Assembly: GCA_937967875.1 (NCBI GenBank)
Contig: CALBTQ010000272.1
Coordinates: 1 to 15,059, forward strand
Origin: an uncultured Pseudomonadota bacterium
Lineage (GTDB): Bacteria > Lernaellota > Lernaellaia > Lernaellales > Lernaellaceae
Direction of reading: 5' to 3'
Length of the DNA stretch: 15,059 bases
In this document: positions 7,873 to 15,013 of the stretch, one piece after another
Layout of the letters: each line of letters begins with the position of its first letter
How positions within the stretch are numbered: position 1 is the first letter of the stretch
Made by a program: the position numbers and the translations under genes
Notes under the pieces: generated by a model
Databases searched by the model: none
What the model saw: only the letters and a program-made list of their open reading frames with translations
Told to the model about the DNA's origin: nothing

Positions 7873-8385
7873 ATGAGTAACTACAATCGCCCGCAGCGAT
7901 TCGAGGAAGAAAGCGAATTCATCGATAAAGTTATCCACATCAGCCGCGTGGCCAAGGTCGTCAAGGGCGGCCGGCGGTTCAGCTTCTCGGCGCTGGTCGT
8001 CGTCGGCGACGGCAAAGGGAAAGTCGGCGTGGCGATGGGTAAAGCCAACGAAGTGCCCGAGGCGATTCGCAAGGGCGTGGACAAGGCGAAAAAATCGATG
8101 TTCCGTGTGCCGTTGGTCGACGGCGAGACGATCCCCTACCAGGTGGTCGGTCGGTTCGGCGCGGGCCGCGTGCTGTTGAAGCCGGCCAGCGAAGGTACCG
8201 GCGTGATCGCCGGCGGACCGGTGCGCGCGGTGCTCGAAGCGGCGGGGATTCACAACATCCTGACCAAGAGCCTGGGTTCGCGCAATGCGCACAACCTGGT
8301 CAAGGCCACGGTGGCCGGTCTGCAGGACCTGCGCTGGCCGCATGAATACCTGCGGACCATGGGCCGCAGCAAAAACGCGGAATAG
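7873..8385 (+). CDS. rpsE: 30S ribosomal protein S5
   Basis: S5 lies near the decoding centre and mRNA entry channel; mutations in it affect fidelity and spectinomycin resistance. The 170-residue product has the N-terminal double-stranded-RNA-binding-like domain at about residues 15-80. Its spectinomycin-site loop reads [23 protein letters not shown]. The C-terminal domain follows with [20 protein letters not shown] and [22 protein letters not shown] at 7861-7864 is eight bases before the [12 protein letters not shown] is the wild-type form, so the sequence gives no sign of spectinomycin resistance. Confidence 0.98.
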   Translation: MSNYNRPQRFEEESEFIDKVIHISRVAKVVKGGRRFSFSALVVVGDGKGKVGVAMGKANEVPEAIRKGVDKAKKSMFRVPLVDGETIPYQVVGRFGAGRVLLKPASEGTGVIAGGPVRAVLEAAGIHNILTKSLGSRNAHNLVKATVAGLQDLRWPHEYLRTMGRSKNAE

Positions 8386-8403
8386 CGCGGCGGGAGTTGG
8401 AAA

Positions 8404-8586
8404 ATGGGCAAACTTAAAGTGACGCAAACCGGCTCGACGATCGGTCGCCCGCAGAATCAGCGGGTGATCATCAGGACGCTGGGTTTGGGCAAGTTGAACC
8501 GGACGGTGGAACTTCCGGATAATCCGTGCGTGCGCGGCATGGTGAAAAAAGTGCTTCATCTGGTTCGTGTCGAGGAGGTTTCCTGA
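8404..8586 (+). CDS. rpmD: 50S ribosomal protein L30
   Basis: L30 is a small 50S protein with a ferredoxin-like fold that is absent from some bacterial phyla. The 60-residue product starts MGKLKVTQTGSTIGRPQNQR and goes on RVIIRTLGLGKLNRTVELPDN. It ends CVRGMVKKVLHLVRVEEVS, matching the family in length and motif order (IGRP..QR...LGLGK.N..V...D.P..RGM). GGGAG at 8392-8396 precedes the ATG by seven bases. The stop TGA shares bases with the rplO start in TGATG (8584-8588), consistent with translational coupling. Confidence 0.97.
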   Translation: MGKLKVTQTGSTIGRPQNQRVIIRTLGLGKLNRTVELPDNPCVRGMVKKVLHLVRVEEVS

Positions 8587-9032
8587 TGGATTTGAGCAAC
8601 CTGAAACCGCCCACGGGCGCGGTGAAAAGCAAGAAGCGCGTCGGCCGCGGCGCGTCGTCCGGAGTGGGCGGCACCGCCGGCAAGGGCCACAAAGGCCAGC
8701 GGGCGCGCGCCGGTCACGGCAAGGGCCCCGGCTTCGAAGGCGGCCAGATGCCGTTGCAGCGCCGCTTGCCCAAGCGCGGTTTTTACAATCGGTTCAAGAA
8801 AGAGTACACCGTTTTGCATCTGTTCCAGTTGGCCGAACGTTTCGCGGCGGGCGAGACGGTCGATCCGGCCACGGTGGTCGAGCGCAAGCTGACCAAGAAG
8901 ATCGCCAAAGACGGTTTGAAGATCCTGTCCGACGGAGAGTTGAATGTATCGCTGACGGTCAAGGCGCATAAGCTGACCAAGCGCGCCGTGGAGAAGATCC
9001 AGGCCGCCGGCGGAACGATCGAACAACTGTAA
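8586..9032 (+). CDS. rplO: 50S ribosomal protein L15
   Basis: L15 is a late-assembly 50S protein whose extended N-terminal part threads into 23S rRNA. From the ATG at 8586 the product is 148 residues, with GAGGAGG at 8572-8578 within the end of rpmD. It begins MDLSNLKPPTGAVKSKKRVGRG. The Gly/Arg-rich segment then runs through SSGVGGTAGKGHKGQRARAG and GFEGGQMPLQRRLPKRGF (to about residue 66). The globular domain ends LTKRAVEKIQAAGGTIEQL, as is typical. The frame is also open for 20 codons upstream inside rpmD, which is not L15 sequence. Confidence 0.97.
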   Translation: MDLSNLKPPTGAVKSKKRVGRGASSGVGGTAGKGHKGQRARAGHGKGPGFEGGQMPLQRRLPKRGFYNRFKKEYTVLHLFQLAERFAAGETVDPATVVERKLTKKIAKDGLKILSDGELNVSLTVKAHKLTKRAVEKIQAAGGTIEQL

Positions 9033-9052
9033 GCGGAAACGAGGATAAGCTC

Positions 9053-10357
9053 GTGGTTGGTGCGTTTTCAAATATATTCAAAATTCCCGAGCTCAAACGG
9101 CGCGTGCTGATGACCTTCGGCCTGTTGGCCGTGTATCGCATCGGCTGCGTGGTGCCCACGCCGGGCATCAACGGCGCCGCTTTGGCCGATTACTTCAAAG
9201 GCCTGCAGGGAACGATCTTCGGCATGGTGTCGATGTTCTCCGGCGGCGCTTTGGAAAACGGGTCGATCTTCGCCTTGGGCATCATGCCTTACATTTCGGC
9301 GTCGATTATCCTGCAGTTGCTCACCGTGGTCATTCCGTACCTGGAGCGGTTGAGCAAAGAGGGTGAAGTCGGCCGGCGCAAGATCACGCAGTACACCCGT
9401 TACGGCACGGTCGTTCTGTCGCTGTTTCAGGGCTTTATGATCGCTTACGGTCTGGAGCGCGGCATGATGGGCCCGGGCGTCGTCACGCATCCCGGCATGG
9501 CCTTCAAATTGATGACCATGATCACGCTGACCGCCGGCACCGCGTTCATCATGTGGCTCGGCGAGCAGATCAGCGAATACGGAATCGGCAACGGCATCAG
9601 CCTGATTATCTTCGCCGGCATCATCGCCCGCATGCCCGCGGCCATCGTGCAGTTGTTCATGGACGTGTGGGAAGCCGAGCGGCGTGTGCTGGAAATCGTG
9701 CCGATCATCGTGCTGATGGTCGTAGTCGTCGGCCTGATCATCTACGTCGAGCGCGCGCAGCGCAAGATTCCGATCCAGCACGCCAAGCGCGTGGTCGGCC
9801 GGAAGATCTACGGCGGCGCGAGCACGTACCTGCCGTTGCGCATCAACACGGCCGGCGTCATTCCGCCGATCTTCGCCAGCTCGATCCTGATGTTCCCGAC
9901 GACGATCGCGCAGTTCTTCGAGCATCCGTGGCTGCAGGCGATCGGCGATCAGCTCGCGCCGGGCCGCTTGCTGTACAATCTGATCTATGTGGCATTAATT
10001 ATCTTTTTCTGCTACTTCTATACGGCTGTTACGTTCAACCCGGTGGATGTCGCCGACAACCTGAAGCGAAGCGGCGCGTACATCCCGGGTCGTCGTCCGG
10101 GGAAACCGACGGCGGACTACATCGACCGGATTCTGACTCGGATCACCTTCGGTGGTGCGATTTATGTCGCGGCGATCTGCGTATTGCCGACCATTTTGAT
10201 TTCCAAGTTCAACGTGCCCTTCTATTTCGGCGGCACGTCGCTGCTCATTGTCGTCGGTGTGGCGTTGGATACGATTCAGCAGCTTGAGAGTCACATGCTT
10301 ACCCGTCACTACGAGGGCTTCCTTGGTAGCAAGGGCAAGTTCAAGGGACGGAGGTAG
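9053..10357 (+). CDS. secY: Preprotein translocase channel subunit SecY
   Basis: SecY is the inner-membrane pore through which unfolded proteins are exported or inserted, working with SecE, SecG and SecA or the ribosome. The product is 434 residues, the usual length. The start is the GTG at 9053 with GAGG at 9041-9044. Ten hydrophobic segments can be placed near residues 19-37, 73-95, 117-137, 150-170, 181-202, 213-233, 264-286, 306-327, 366-386 and 394-410. The plug region lies before segment 2. Signatures include [15 protein letters not shown] (76-90) and the cytoplasmic loop [19 protein letters not shown] (231-249), followed by [17 protein letters not shown]. It closes the spc protein block and is followed at once by adk. 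Confidence 0.98.
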   Translation: MVGAFSNIFKIPELKRRVLMTFGLLAVYRIGCVVPTPGINGAALADYFKGLQGTIFGMVSMFSGGALENGSIFALGIMPYISASIILQLLTVVIPYLERLSKEGEVGRRKITQYTRYGTVVLSLFQGFMIAYGLERGMMGPGVVTHPGMAFKLMTMITLTAGTAFIMWLGEQISEYGIGNGISLIIFAGIIARMPAAIVQLFMDVWEAERRVLEIVPIIVLMVVVVGLIIYVERAQRKIPIQHAKRVVGRKIYGGASTYLPLRINTAGVIPPIFASSILMFPTTIAQFFEHPWLQAIGDQLAPGRLLYNLIYVALIIFFCYFYTAVTFNPVDVADNLKRSGAYIPGRRPGKPTADYIDRILTRITFGGAIYVAAICVLPTILISKFNVPFYFGGTSLLIVVGVALDTIQQLESHMLTRHYEGFLGSKGKFKGRR

Positions 10358-10362
10358 AACTC

Positions 10363-11004
10363 ATGCGGCTGGTAATGTTGGGACCCCCGGGAGCCGGCAA
10401 AGGCACGCAGGCTCAGGCGCTGATCGACAAGTTCGCGATTCCGCAGATCTCGACCGGCGACATGCTGCGCGCCGCGGTCAAAGAAGGAACCGCGCTGGGC
10501 GTGGAAGCGAAGAAGTTCATGAACGCCGGGCAGTTGGTGCCCGACGAGGTGATCGTGGGTTTGATTCGCGAGCGGATTCAGGGCGCCGATTGCGGCAACG
10601 GTTTCCTGCTCGACGGTTTCCCGCGGACGGTGAACCAGGCCGACGCGCTGGGCAAGATGCTCGAGGATTTCGGCATCGGGTTGGATCACGTGGTCAGCAT
10701 CGAAGTGCCCGACGAGGAACTGGTCGGCCGCCTGACCGGTCGTTGGACCTGCCGTGGCTGCAACGCGATGTATCATGTGAAGACCATGCCTCCCAAACAG
10801 GAAGGCGTGTGCGATAAGTGCGGCGGTGAGTTGTATCAGCGCGACGACGACAAGGAAGCGACCATTCGTCAGCGCCTGGCCACTTACCACGCGAACACCA
10901 AACCGCTGATCGACTACTATCGCAACGAGAGCCTGTTGCGGGAAGTCAACGGGTTGGGAACTCCGACCGATATCGCCAAGCGGGTCGGATCGATCTTTGA
11001 ATAA
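10363..11004 (+). CDS. adk: Adenylate kinase, zinc-type LID
   Basis: Adenylate kinase catalyses ATP + AMP = 2 ADP in the cytoplasm and balances the adenylate pool. The 213-residue product has the P-loop GPPGAGKGT at residues 7-15 and the AMP-binding ISTGDMLR at 29-36. FLLDGFPRT is at 81-89. The LID domain has C130xxC133 and C150xxC153, the structural zinc site of the long-LID bacterial enzymes; E. coli uses a non-cysteine network there. Downstream Arg residues (RQRLATY, about 169-175) fit the phosphate-binding role. GGAGG at 10350-10354 lies in the last codons of secY, eight bases from the ATG. Its last eight bases overlap the proposed map start. Confidence 0.98.
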   Translation: MRLVMLGPPGAGKGTQAQALIDKFAIPQISTGDMLRAAVKEGTALGVEAKKFMNAGQLVPDEVIVGLIRERIQGADCGNGFLLDGFPRTVNQADALGKMLEDFGIGLDHVVSIEVPDEELVGRLTGRWTCRGCNAMYHVKTMPPKQEGVCDKCGGELYQRDDDKEATIRQRLATYHANTKPLIDYYRNESLLREVNGLGTPTDIAKRVGSIFE

Positions 11005-11761
11005 TAAGGTTATCAGTCTCAAGACACCCGAGCAGGTGGAAAAACTGCGCCGGGCCAACCGTATCGTCGCCGAGGTGCTCCAGCAGTTGAAGGAGCGGGC
11101 GGCGGCGGACATGAGCACCCAGGACCTGGACGATCTGTCGGTCGACATTTGCCGTCGACACAAGGTCAAGCCGGCGTTCCTCGGGCTTTACGGTTTTCCG
11201 CGCGCGCTGTGCATTTCGCTCAACGAAGAGGTGGTGCACGGCATTCCGTCGAAAGAGCGCATCCTGCGGGAAGGCGATCTGGTCAGCGTCGATTTCGGCG
11301 TGATCTACGACGGGTTTTACGGCGATGCCGCGATCAGCTTCGGCATCGGCCAGGTGAGCGACGAGGCGACCCGGCTGATGAAAGTCACCGAAGAGTCGCT
11401 GATGTTGGGCATCGAACAGGCTCGGGTCGGCAACCGGTTGTATGATATCTCGGCGGCCGTGCAGCGGCACGTCGAGCGTCACGGTTTTTCGGTCGTGCGC
11501 GACTTTGTCGGGCACGGCATCGGCAGCGAGCCGCACGAGCCGCCGCAGGTGCCCAATTTCGGCGCCCCCGGCACGGGCGTCCGGCTCAAGGCGGGCATGG
11601 TGCTCGCCCTGGAGCCGATGGTAGCGGCTGGTGATTGGCCCATTCGCATGTTGGCGGATGGGTGGACGGCGGTAACTGCTGACGGTAGTCTTGCGGCCCA
11701 CTTCGAACACTCGATCGTGATCGACGAAGACGGGCCCGAGATCCTCAGCCAACTGGATTGA
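10997..11761 (+). CDS. map: Methionine aminopeptidase, type I
   Basis: MetAP removes the initiator methionine from nascent proteins on the ribosome. The product is 254 residues, and metal-binding residues of the pita-bread fold can be placed by comparison with E. coli MetAP: Asp99, Asp110, His173, Glu206 and Glu237, with His81 and His180 in the active site. The motifs are [34 protein letters not shown] and HFEHSI. The best start is the TTG at 10997, inside the end of adk, because [16 protein letters not shown] then matches the N-terminus of relatives. A weak GGA at 10987-10989 precedes it. A GTG at 11036 is an alternative but would cut that conserved segment. This placement beside secY and infA is common outside gammaproteobacteria. 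Confidence 0.93.
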   Translation: MNNKVISLKTPEQVEKLRRANRIVAEVLQQLKERAAADMSTQDLDDLSVDICRRHKVKPAFLGLYGFPRALCISLNEEVVHGIPSKERILREGDLVSVDFGVIYDGFYGDAAISFGIGQVSDEATRLMKVTEESLMLGIEQARVGNRLYDISAAVQRHVERHGFSVVRDFVGHGIGSEPHEPPQVPNFGAPGTGVRLKAGMVLALEPMVAAGDWPIRMLADGWTAVTADGSLAAHFEHSIVIDEDGPEILSQLD

Positions 11762-11771
11762 CGGGATTTAC

Positions 11772-11990
11772 ATGGCCAAAGACGACGCGATCGAAGTGGA
11801 AGGCACGGTCATCGAACCGTTGCCCAACGCCATGTTTCGCGTGCAGTTGGAGACAGGGCATAAGGTGCTGGCCCACATCTCCGGCAAAATGCGCATGCAT
11901 TACATCAAGATTCTGCCCGGGGACAAGGTGACGGTGGAGCTGAGCCCTTATGATTTGACCCGTGGGCGAATCGTCTACCGCTCGAAATAG
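11772..11990 (+). CDS. infA: Translation initiation factor IF-1
   Basis: IF-1 blocks the A site of the 30S subunit during initiation and helps IF-2 and IF-3. The 72-residue product is an OB-fold protein beginning [27 protein letters not shown] and containing the family signature [20 protein letters not shown]. It ends [15 protein letters not shown]. The length equals that of E. coli IF-1. The gap after map is ten bases, with a weak GGGA at 11763-11766 before the ATG. A 45-base spacer, the longest of the window, separates it from rpmJ and holds a possible hairpin. Confidence 0.98.
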   Translation: MAKDDAIEVEGTVIEPLPNAMFRVQLETGHKVLAHISGKMRMHYIKILPGDKVTVELSPYDLTRGRIVYRSK

Positions 11991-11996
11991 CGGCAA

Positions 11997-12016
11997 GCGG
12001 CGCAGCCTGGCGTCGC
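11997..12016 (+). other. Possible RNA hairpin between infA and rpmJ
   Basis: GCGGCGC at 11997-12003 can pair with GCGTCGC at 12010-12016 (one G-U pair) around a six-base loop, giving a seven-pair GC-rich stem. No run of T follows, so it does not look like an intrinsic terminator. It ends about 20 bases before the rpmJ start and does not cover its GAGGAG. It may be an RNA-processing or stability element, or chance in a GC-rich spacer. Confidence 0.3.
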
Positions 12017-12035
12017 ACCGGATGAGGAGAGAGGC

Positions 12036-12149
12036 ATGAAAGTGCAGGCATCGGTAAAGAAACGTTGCAATAAATGCAAGATTATCAAGCGCAAGGGCGT
12101 CGTGCGCGTCATTTGCGAAAATCCGAAACACAAGCAACGGCAAGGATAG
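12036..12149 (+). CDS. rpmJ: 50S ribosomal protein L36, zinc type
   Basis: L36 is the smallest 50S protein and sits near the factor-binding region. The 37-codon frame at 12036 reads [20 protein letters not shown] and then [17 protein letters not shown]. The ligands C11, C14, C27 and H32 form the CCCH zinc ribbon of the classical (C+) form. The length of 37 residues is standard for it. A GAGGAGAGAG stretch (12023-12032) ends a few bases before the ATG. It lies between infA and rpsM, its usual place in this gene order. The stop TAG merges with the AGGAGG that serves rpsM. Confidence 0.97.
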   Translation: MKVQASVKKRCNKCKIIKRKGVVRVICENPKHKQRQG

Positions 12150-12159
12150 GAGGAACACC

Positions 12160-12525
12160 GTGGCACGTATCGCGGGTGTTGACATCCCCAATGATAAACC
12201 GGTTTTGATTGCGTTGACCTATATCTACGGTATCGGTCGAACCACCAGCGCGAAGATTCTGTTGGAAGCCGGCGTGCGCGAGACCATCCGCGCGCGGGAC
12301 CTGACGGATGCGCAGGTGGCGCAGATCCGCCGCATCATCGACTCCAAGTTCAAGGTCGAAGGCGACCTGCGCAAGGAAGTTCAGATGAACATCAAGCGGC
12401 TGATGGATCTGGGCAGCTACCGTGGTTTGCGTCATCGTCGCGGGCTGCCGGTGCGCGGCCAGCGGACTCACACGAACGCTCGTACGCGCAAGGGACCCCG
12501 GCGGGTTCTGGGTCGCAAGAAATAG
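12160..12525 (+). CDS. rpsM: 30S ribosomal protein S13
   Basis: S13 sits at the top of the 30S head, pairs with S19 and contacts the P-site tRNA and the 50S subunit through bridge B1. The 121-residue product begins [26 protein letters not shown], with the helix-two-turn-helix-like region, and ends with the basic tail. The signature [27 protein letters not shown] lies at about residues 87-113. The start is the GTG at 12160 with AGGAGG at 12148-12153. In E. coli the alpha operon mRNA forms a pseudoknot at rpsM that S4 binds. The ten-base spacer here leaves little room for an equivalent, and none is visible by eye. Confidence 0.98.
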   Translation: MARIAGVDIPNDKPVLIALTYIYGIGRTTSAKILLEAGVRETIRARDLTDAQVAQIRRIIDSKFKVEGDLRKEVQMNIKRLMDLGSYRGLRHRRGLPVRGQRTHTNARTRKGPRRVLGRKK

Positions 12526-12547
12526 ATAGCCTGGAGGAAGAACTGCA

Positions 12548-12937
12548 ATGGCTTCTCCCAAACGCAGTGGCAAGAAGAAGATTAAGAAAAACGTGCCGTC
12601 CGGGATCGCGCACATCAACAGCACGTTCAACAACACGATCGTGACCTTCTCCGATCTGTCGGGCAACGTGCTGTCCTGGGCCAGTTCCGGCGCCGTGGGT
12701 TTCAAAGGCAGCCGGAAAGGCACGCCCTTCGCCGCACAGTTGGCGGCGGAAAACGCGGCCAAGAAGGCGCAGGAGCACGGCATGCAGCAGATCTCGATCC
12801 ACGTGAAGGGTCCGGGACCGGGACGCGAAGCGGCGCTGCGCTCGTTGATGAGCTGCGGTTTCAAGATCAGCTTGATCCGCGACGTTACGCCGATTCCGCA
12901 TAATGGTTGCCGCCCGCCCAAGCGGCGTCGAGTTTAA
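12548..12937 (+). CDS. rpsK: 30S ribosomal protein S11
   Basis: S11 lies on the 30S platform near the E site and the mRNA exit, beside the Shine-Dalgarno helix. The 129-residue product has an N-terminal basic region ([19 protein letters not shown]) followed by the core [38 protein letters not shown] is at about 56-75, and [16 protein letters not shown] and [18 protein letters not shown] close the protein, as expected. GGAGG at 12533-12537 precedes the ATG at 12548. The stop TAA (12935-12937) runs into the AAGGAGG that serves rpsD. Confidence 0.98.
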   Translation: MASPKRSGKKKIKKNVPSGIAHINSTFNNTIVTFSDLSGNVLSWASSGAVGFKGSRKGTPFAAQLAAENAAKKAQEHGMQQISIHVKGPGPGREAALRSLMSCGFKISLIRDVTPIPHNGCRPPKRRRV

Positions 12938-12943
12938 GGAGGA
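12936..12943 (+). promoter_or_regulatory. Shine-Dalgarno site that fixes the rpsD start
   Basis: AAGGAGGA, a near-perfect anti-16S match, overlaps the rpsK stop and lies five bases before the TTG at 12949. The TTG start gives [12 protein letters not shown], matching other S4 proteins, and no ATG or GTG in frame sits at this distance. The strong site probably offsets the weak start codon. Confidence 0.8.
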
Positions 12944-12948
12944 CGACT

Positions 12949-13578
12949 TTGGCAAGGTATCATGATGCAGTGTGCCGTCTGTGCCGTCGCGAAGGGGAAA
13001 AGCTTTTCCTCAAAGGCGATCGCTGCTATACGGATAAATGCTCGTATGAACGTCGGAAGGACCAGATCCCCGGCATGCATTGGCAGCGTCGCGGCAAGCG
13101 GAGCGACTACGGTGTTCAGTTGCGCGAAAAGCATAAGGCCCGCCGGGTGTACGGCGTGCTGGAAAAGCAGTTCCGCAACTACTTCTTCCGCGCCGACCAG
13201 ATGAAGGGCGTCACCGGCGAAAACCTGCTGCAGATTCTGGAGCGCCGGCTGGACAACGTGGTCTTTCGCCTGTCGATGGCCAACAGCCGGACCGAAGCGC
13301 GGCAGTTGATCCGCCATGGCCACTTCCAGGTCAACGGCCGGAAAGTCAACATTCCCAGCTTCCAGGTGAAACCCGGCGACAAAGTGATCGTCAAAGAGAA
13401 AAGCCGGAAGATTCCGAGCATCGTGGAAGCGTTGGAAGCGGTGCAGCGCCGTCAGGTTCCCGGATGGTTGGAAGTGGATCCGGGCAAATTCACCGGTGAG
13501 GTTCGCTCGGTGCCGACCCGCGAGGAAATCGGCGGCACGATCAACGAGCAGCTCATCGTCGAATTGTACTCGAAGTAA
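12949..13578 (+). CDS. rpsD: 30S ribosomal protein S4, zinc type
   Basis: S4 is a primary 16S binder that nucleates the 30S body and contributes to decoding accuracy; in E. coli it represses the alpha operon. The start is the TTG at 12949. The frame is open for 14 codons upstream over the end of rpsK, but those do not resemble S4. The product is 209 residues. The N-terminus has C9, C12, C26 and C31, the zinc-binding C+ form seen in Thermus S4 (CRLCRREG then RCYTDKC); E. coli S4 lacks them. An S4 RNA-binding domain follows at about 98-160 ([27 protein letters not shown], then NGRKVNIPS). The C-terminal [20 protein letters not shown] is typical. Confidence 0.97.
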   Translation: MARYHDAVCRLCRREGEKLFLKGDRCYTDKCSYERRKDQIPGMHWQRRGKRSDYGVQLREKHKARRVYGVLEKQFRNYFFRADQMKGVTGENLLQILERRLDNVVFRLSMANSRTEARQLIRHGHFQVNGRKVNIPSFQVKPGDKVIVKEKSRKIPSIVEALEAVQRRQVPGWLEVDPGKFTGEVRSVPTREEIGGTINEQLIVELYSK

Positions 13579-13605
13579 TAACAACCCCAAGGGGAGTTTG
13601 GTACC

Positions 13606-14598
13606 ATGTATCAAGTTTGGCGCGATTTGATTCGTCCTCGGCGGATGACCGGCGAAAACGTAACCAAAACCTACGGTCGTTTCTTCGCTGAACCGCTGGA
13701 GCGCGGCTTCGGCACCACCCTCGGTAACGCTCTTCGCCGCGTGCTTCTGTCCACGCTGCAGGGAGCGGCCATCACCGCGGTGCGGATCGAAGGGGTGCCG
13801 CACGAATTCACCACGCTGCCCGGGGTGAAAGAAGACATCACCGACATCTGCCTGAACCTCAAGCAGGTGCGGCTCCGGTTGGCTTCGCCCGACACGCGCA
13901 CGCTCTACCTGTCGGCGCAGGGCGACGGAGTGGTGACCGCGGGTATGATCCAGCACGACGACAACGTCGAAGTGCTCAATCCCGACCTGGTCATCGCCAC
14001 GCTGTCCAAGGACGCCGAATTGACCATGGAACTCGAAGTCCGCACCGGTCGCGGCTACGTGCCGACCGAGTACCTGGTCGAGGAAGAGGTGCCCATCGGC
14101 ACGATCATGCTCGACGCCAACTTCTCGCCGATCACCAAGTGCAACTACCAGGTGACCAACGCCCGCGTCGGTCGCCGCACGGACTACGACCGCCTGGTGA
14201 TGGAAGTGTGGACCGACGGCTCGATCACGCCGGAAGACGCGATCGCCGTGTCGGCCAAAGTGCTCAAAGAGCAGTTCACCGTCTTTATCAACTTCGACGA
14301 GGAAGAAGAAGTCTACGTCGAGGTGATCGAGGAAGAGGACGAAACCCTCAACGAGAACCTGAATCGCTCGGTTGAGGAATTGGAATTGTCGGTGCGCAGC
14401 GCCAACTGTCTCAAAAACGCCAATATCCGGTACATCGGGGAACTGGTGCAAAAGACCGAAGCCGAAATGCTCAAGACCAAAAACTTCGGTCGCAAGTCGT
14501 TGAATGAAATCAAGGAAATTCTCGCCGAAATGGGTCTCCAGCTCGGCCTGAAAATCCCGACTTGGGCGCCCCCTGAGGAACCCGAACCTGCCGAGTGA
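13606..14598 (+). CDS. rpoA: DNA-directed RNA polymerase subunit alpha
   Basis: The alpha dimer is the assembly platform for the beta and beta' subunits, and its C-terminal domain contacts UP elements and activators. The 330-residue product has the N-terminal domain (about 1-230) with [20 protein letters not shown] at residues 34-53, the dimerisation and assembly region. An acidic linker follows (about 231-249). The C-terminal domain includes [20 protein letters not shown] with Arg264, the counterpart of E. coli Arg265 that binds DNA, then [24 protein letters not shown] at 13591-13596 precedes the ATG at 13606. Its TGA stop overlaps an in-frame GTG for rplQ that I do not take as the start. 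Confidence 0.98.
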   Translation: MYQVWRDLIRPRRMTGENVTKTYGRFFAEPLERGFGTTLGNALRRVLLSTLQGAAITAVRIEGVPHEFTTLPGVKEDITDICLNLKQVRLRLASPDTRTLYLSAQGDGVVTAGMIQHDDNVEVLNPDLVIATLSKDAELTMELEVRTGRGYVPTEYLVEEEVPIGTIMLDANFSPITKCNYQVTNARVGRRTDYDRLVMEVWTDGSITPEDAIAVSAKVLKEQFTVFINFDEEEEVYVEVIEEEDETLNENLNRSVEELELSVRSANCLKNANIRYIGELVQKTEAEMLKTKNFGRKSLNEIKEILAEMGLQLGLKIPTWAPPEEPEPAE

Positions 14599-14609
14599 GG
14601 ATCGATCCC

Positions 14610-15013
14610 ATGCGACACCTGAAAGCTACGAAAAAATTCGGTAAAGATACCGCCCATCGCCAGGCGATGTGGAAGAATATGACCACCAGTCTGATCATTC
14701 ACGAGCGCATCAAGACCACCAATGAGAAGGCCAAAGAATTGCGCCGGCACATTGCCAAGATGATCACGCTGGCCAAAAAAGCCTACGCCCTGGGCGACGG
14801 CTCGGCCGACAAGGAAATCGCCGCCAAGCAGTTGCACTACCGCCGTCAGGCCTCGTCGTTCCTGCAGACGCGCGACGAAGCGGGCAAGGAAGCGGTGAAG
14901 AAGCTGTTCAGCGAATTGGCCGAACGTTTCGCCAACCGCCCCGGCGGCTACACGCGCATTCTCAAGATCGGCACCCGTCGCGGCGACGCCGCGCAGATCA
15001 GCTACATCGAGCT
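14610..15013 (+). CDS. rplQ: 50S ribosomal protein L17, 3' partial (cut by adapter)
   Basis: L17 lies at the tunnel exit of the 50S subunit, near L22 and L32. The start is the ATG at 14610 with AGGA at 14598-14601, giving [20 protein letters not shown]. The family motifs [61 protein letters not shown] and SYIEL are all present. A GTG at 14595 would add five residues, but it overlaps the rpoA stop and the added residues are not L17-like. The genomic part stops after about 134 codons. From 15014 the frame runs into Illumina adapter, adding the false tail DRKSVV and a stop at 15033-15035. By comparison with E. coli (YIELVDR and about a dozen more) only the variable C-terminus is lost. Confidence 0.96.

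Noticed and set aside
10190..10235. TTGATT followed by an AT-richer stretch in secY as a promoter
   Set aside because: There is no convincing -10 element at proper spacing, and the bases encode a conserved SecY segment.
9553..10287. A 244-codon plus-strand frame inside secY
   Set aside because: It is an Arg-rich out-of-frame reading of a certain membrane protein gene, lacking hydrophobic segments or motifs.
11997..12016. The infA-rpmJ stem as an intrinsic terminator
   Set aside because: No T-run follows, and essential ribosomal genes lie directly downstream.
12934..14451. A 505-codon open frame on the minus strand opposite rpsD and rpoA
   Set aside because: Both plus-strand genes are certain. 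The antisense frame is His-, Ala- and Val-rich with no recognisable domain, as expected for the reverse of GC-biased codons.
1..15013. A hidden accessory system, toxin, phage or defence gene
   Set aside because: Every stretch is assigned to a conserved housekeeping gene with gaps of 45 bases or less. Nothing remains unexplained that could hold such a system.
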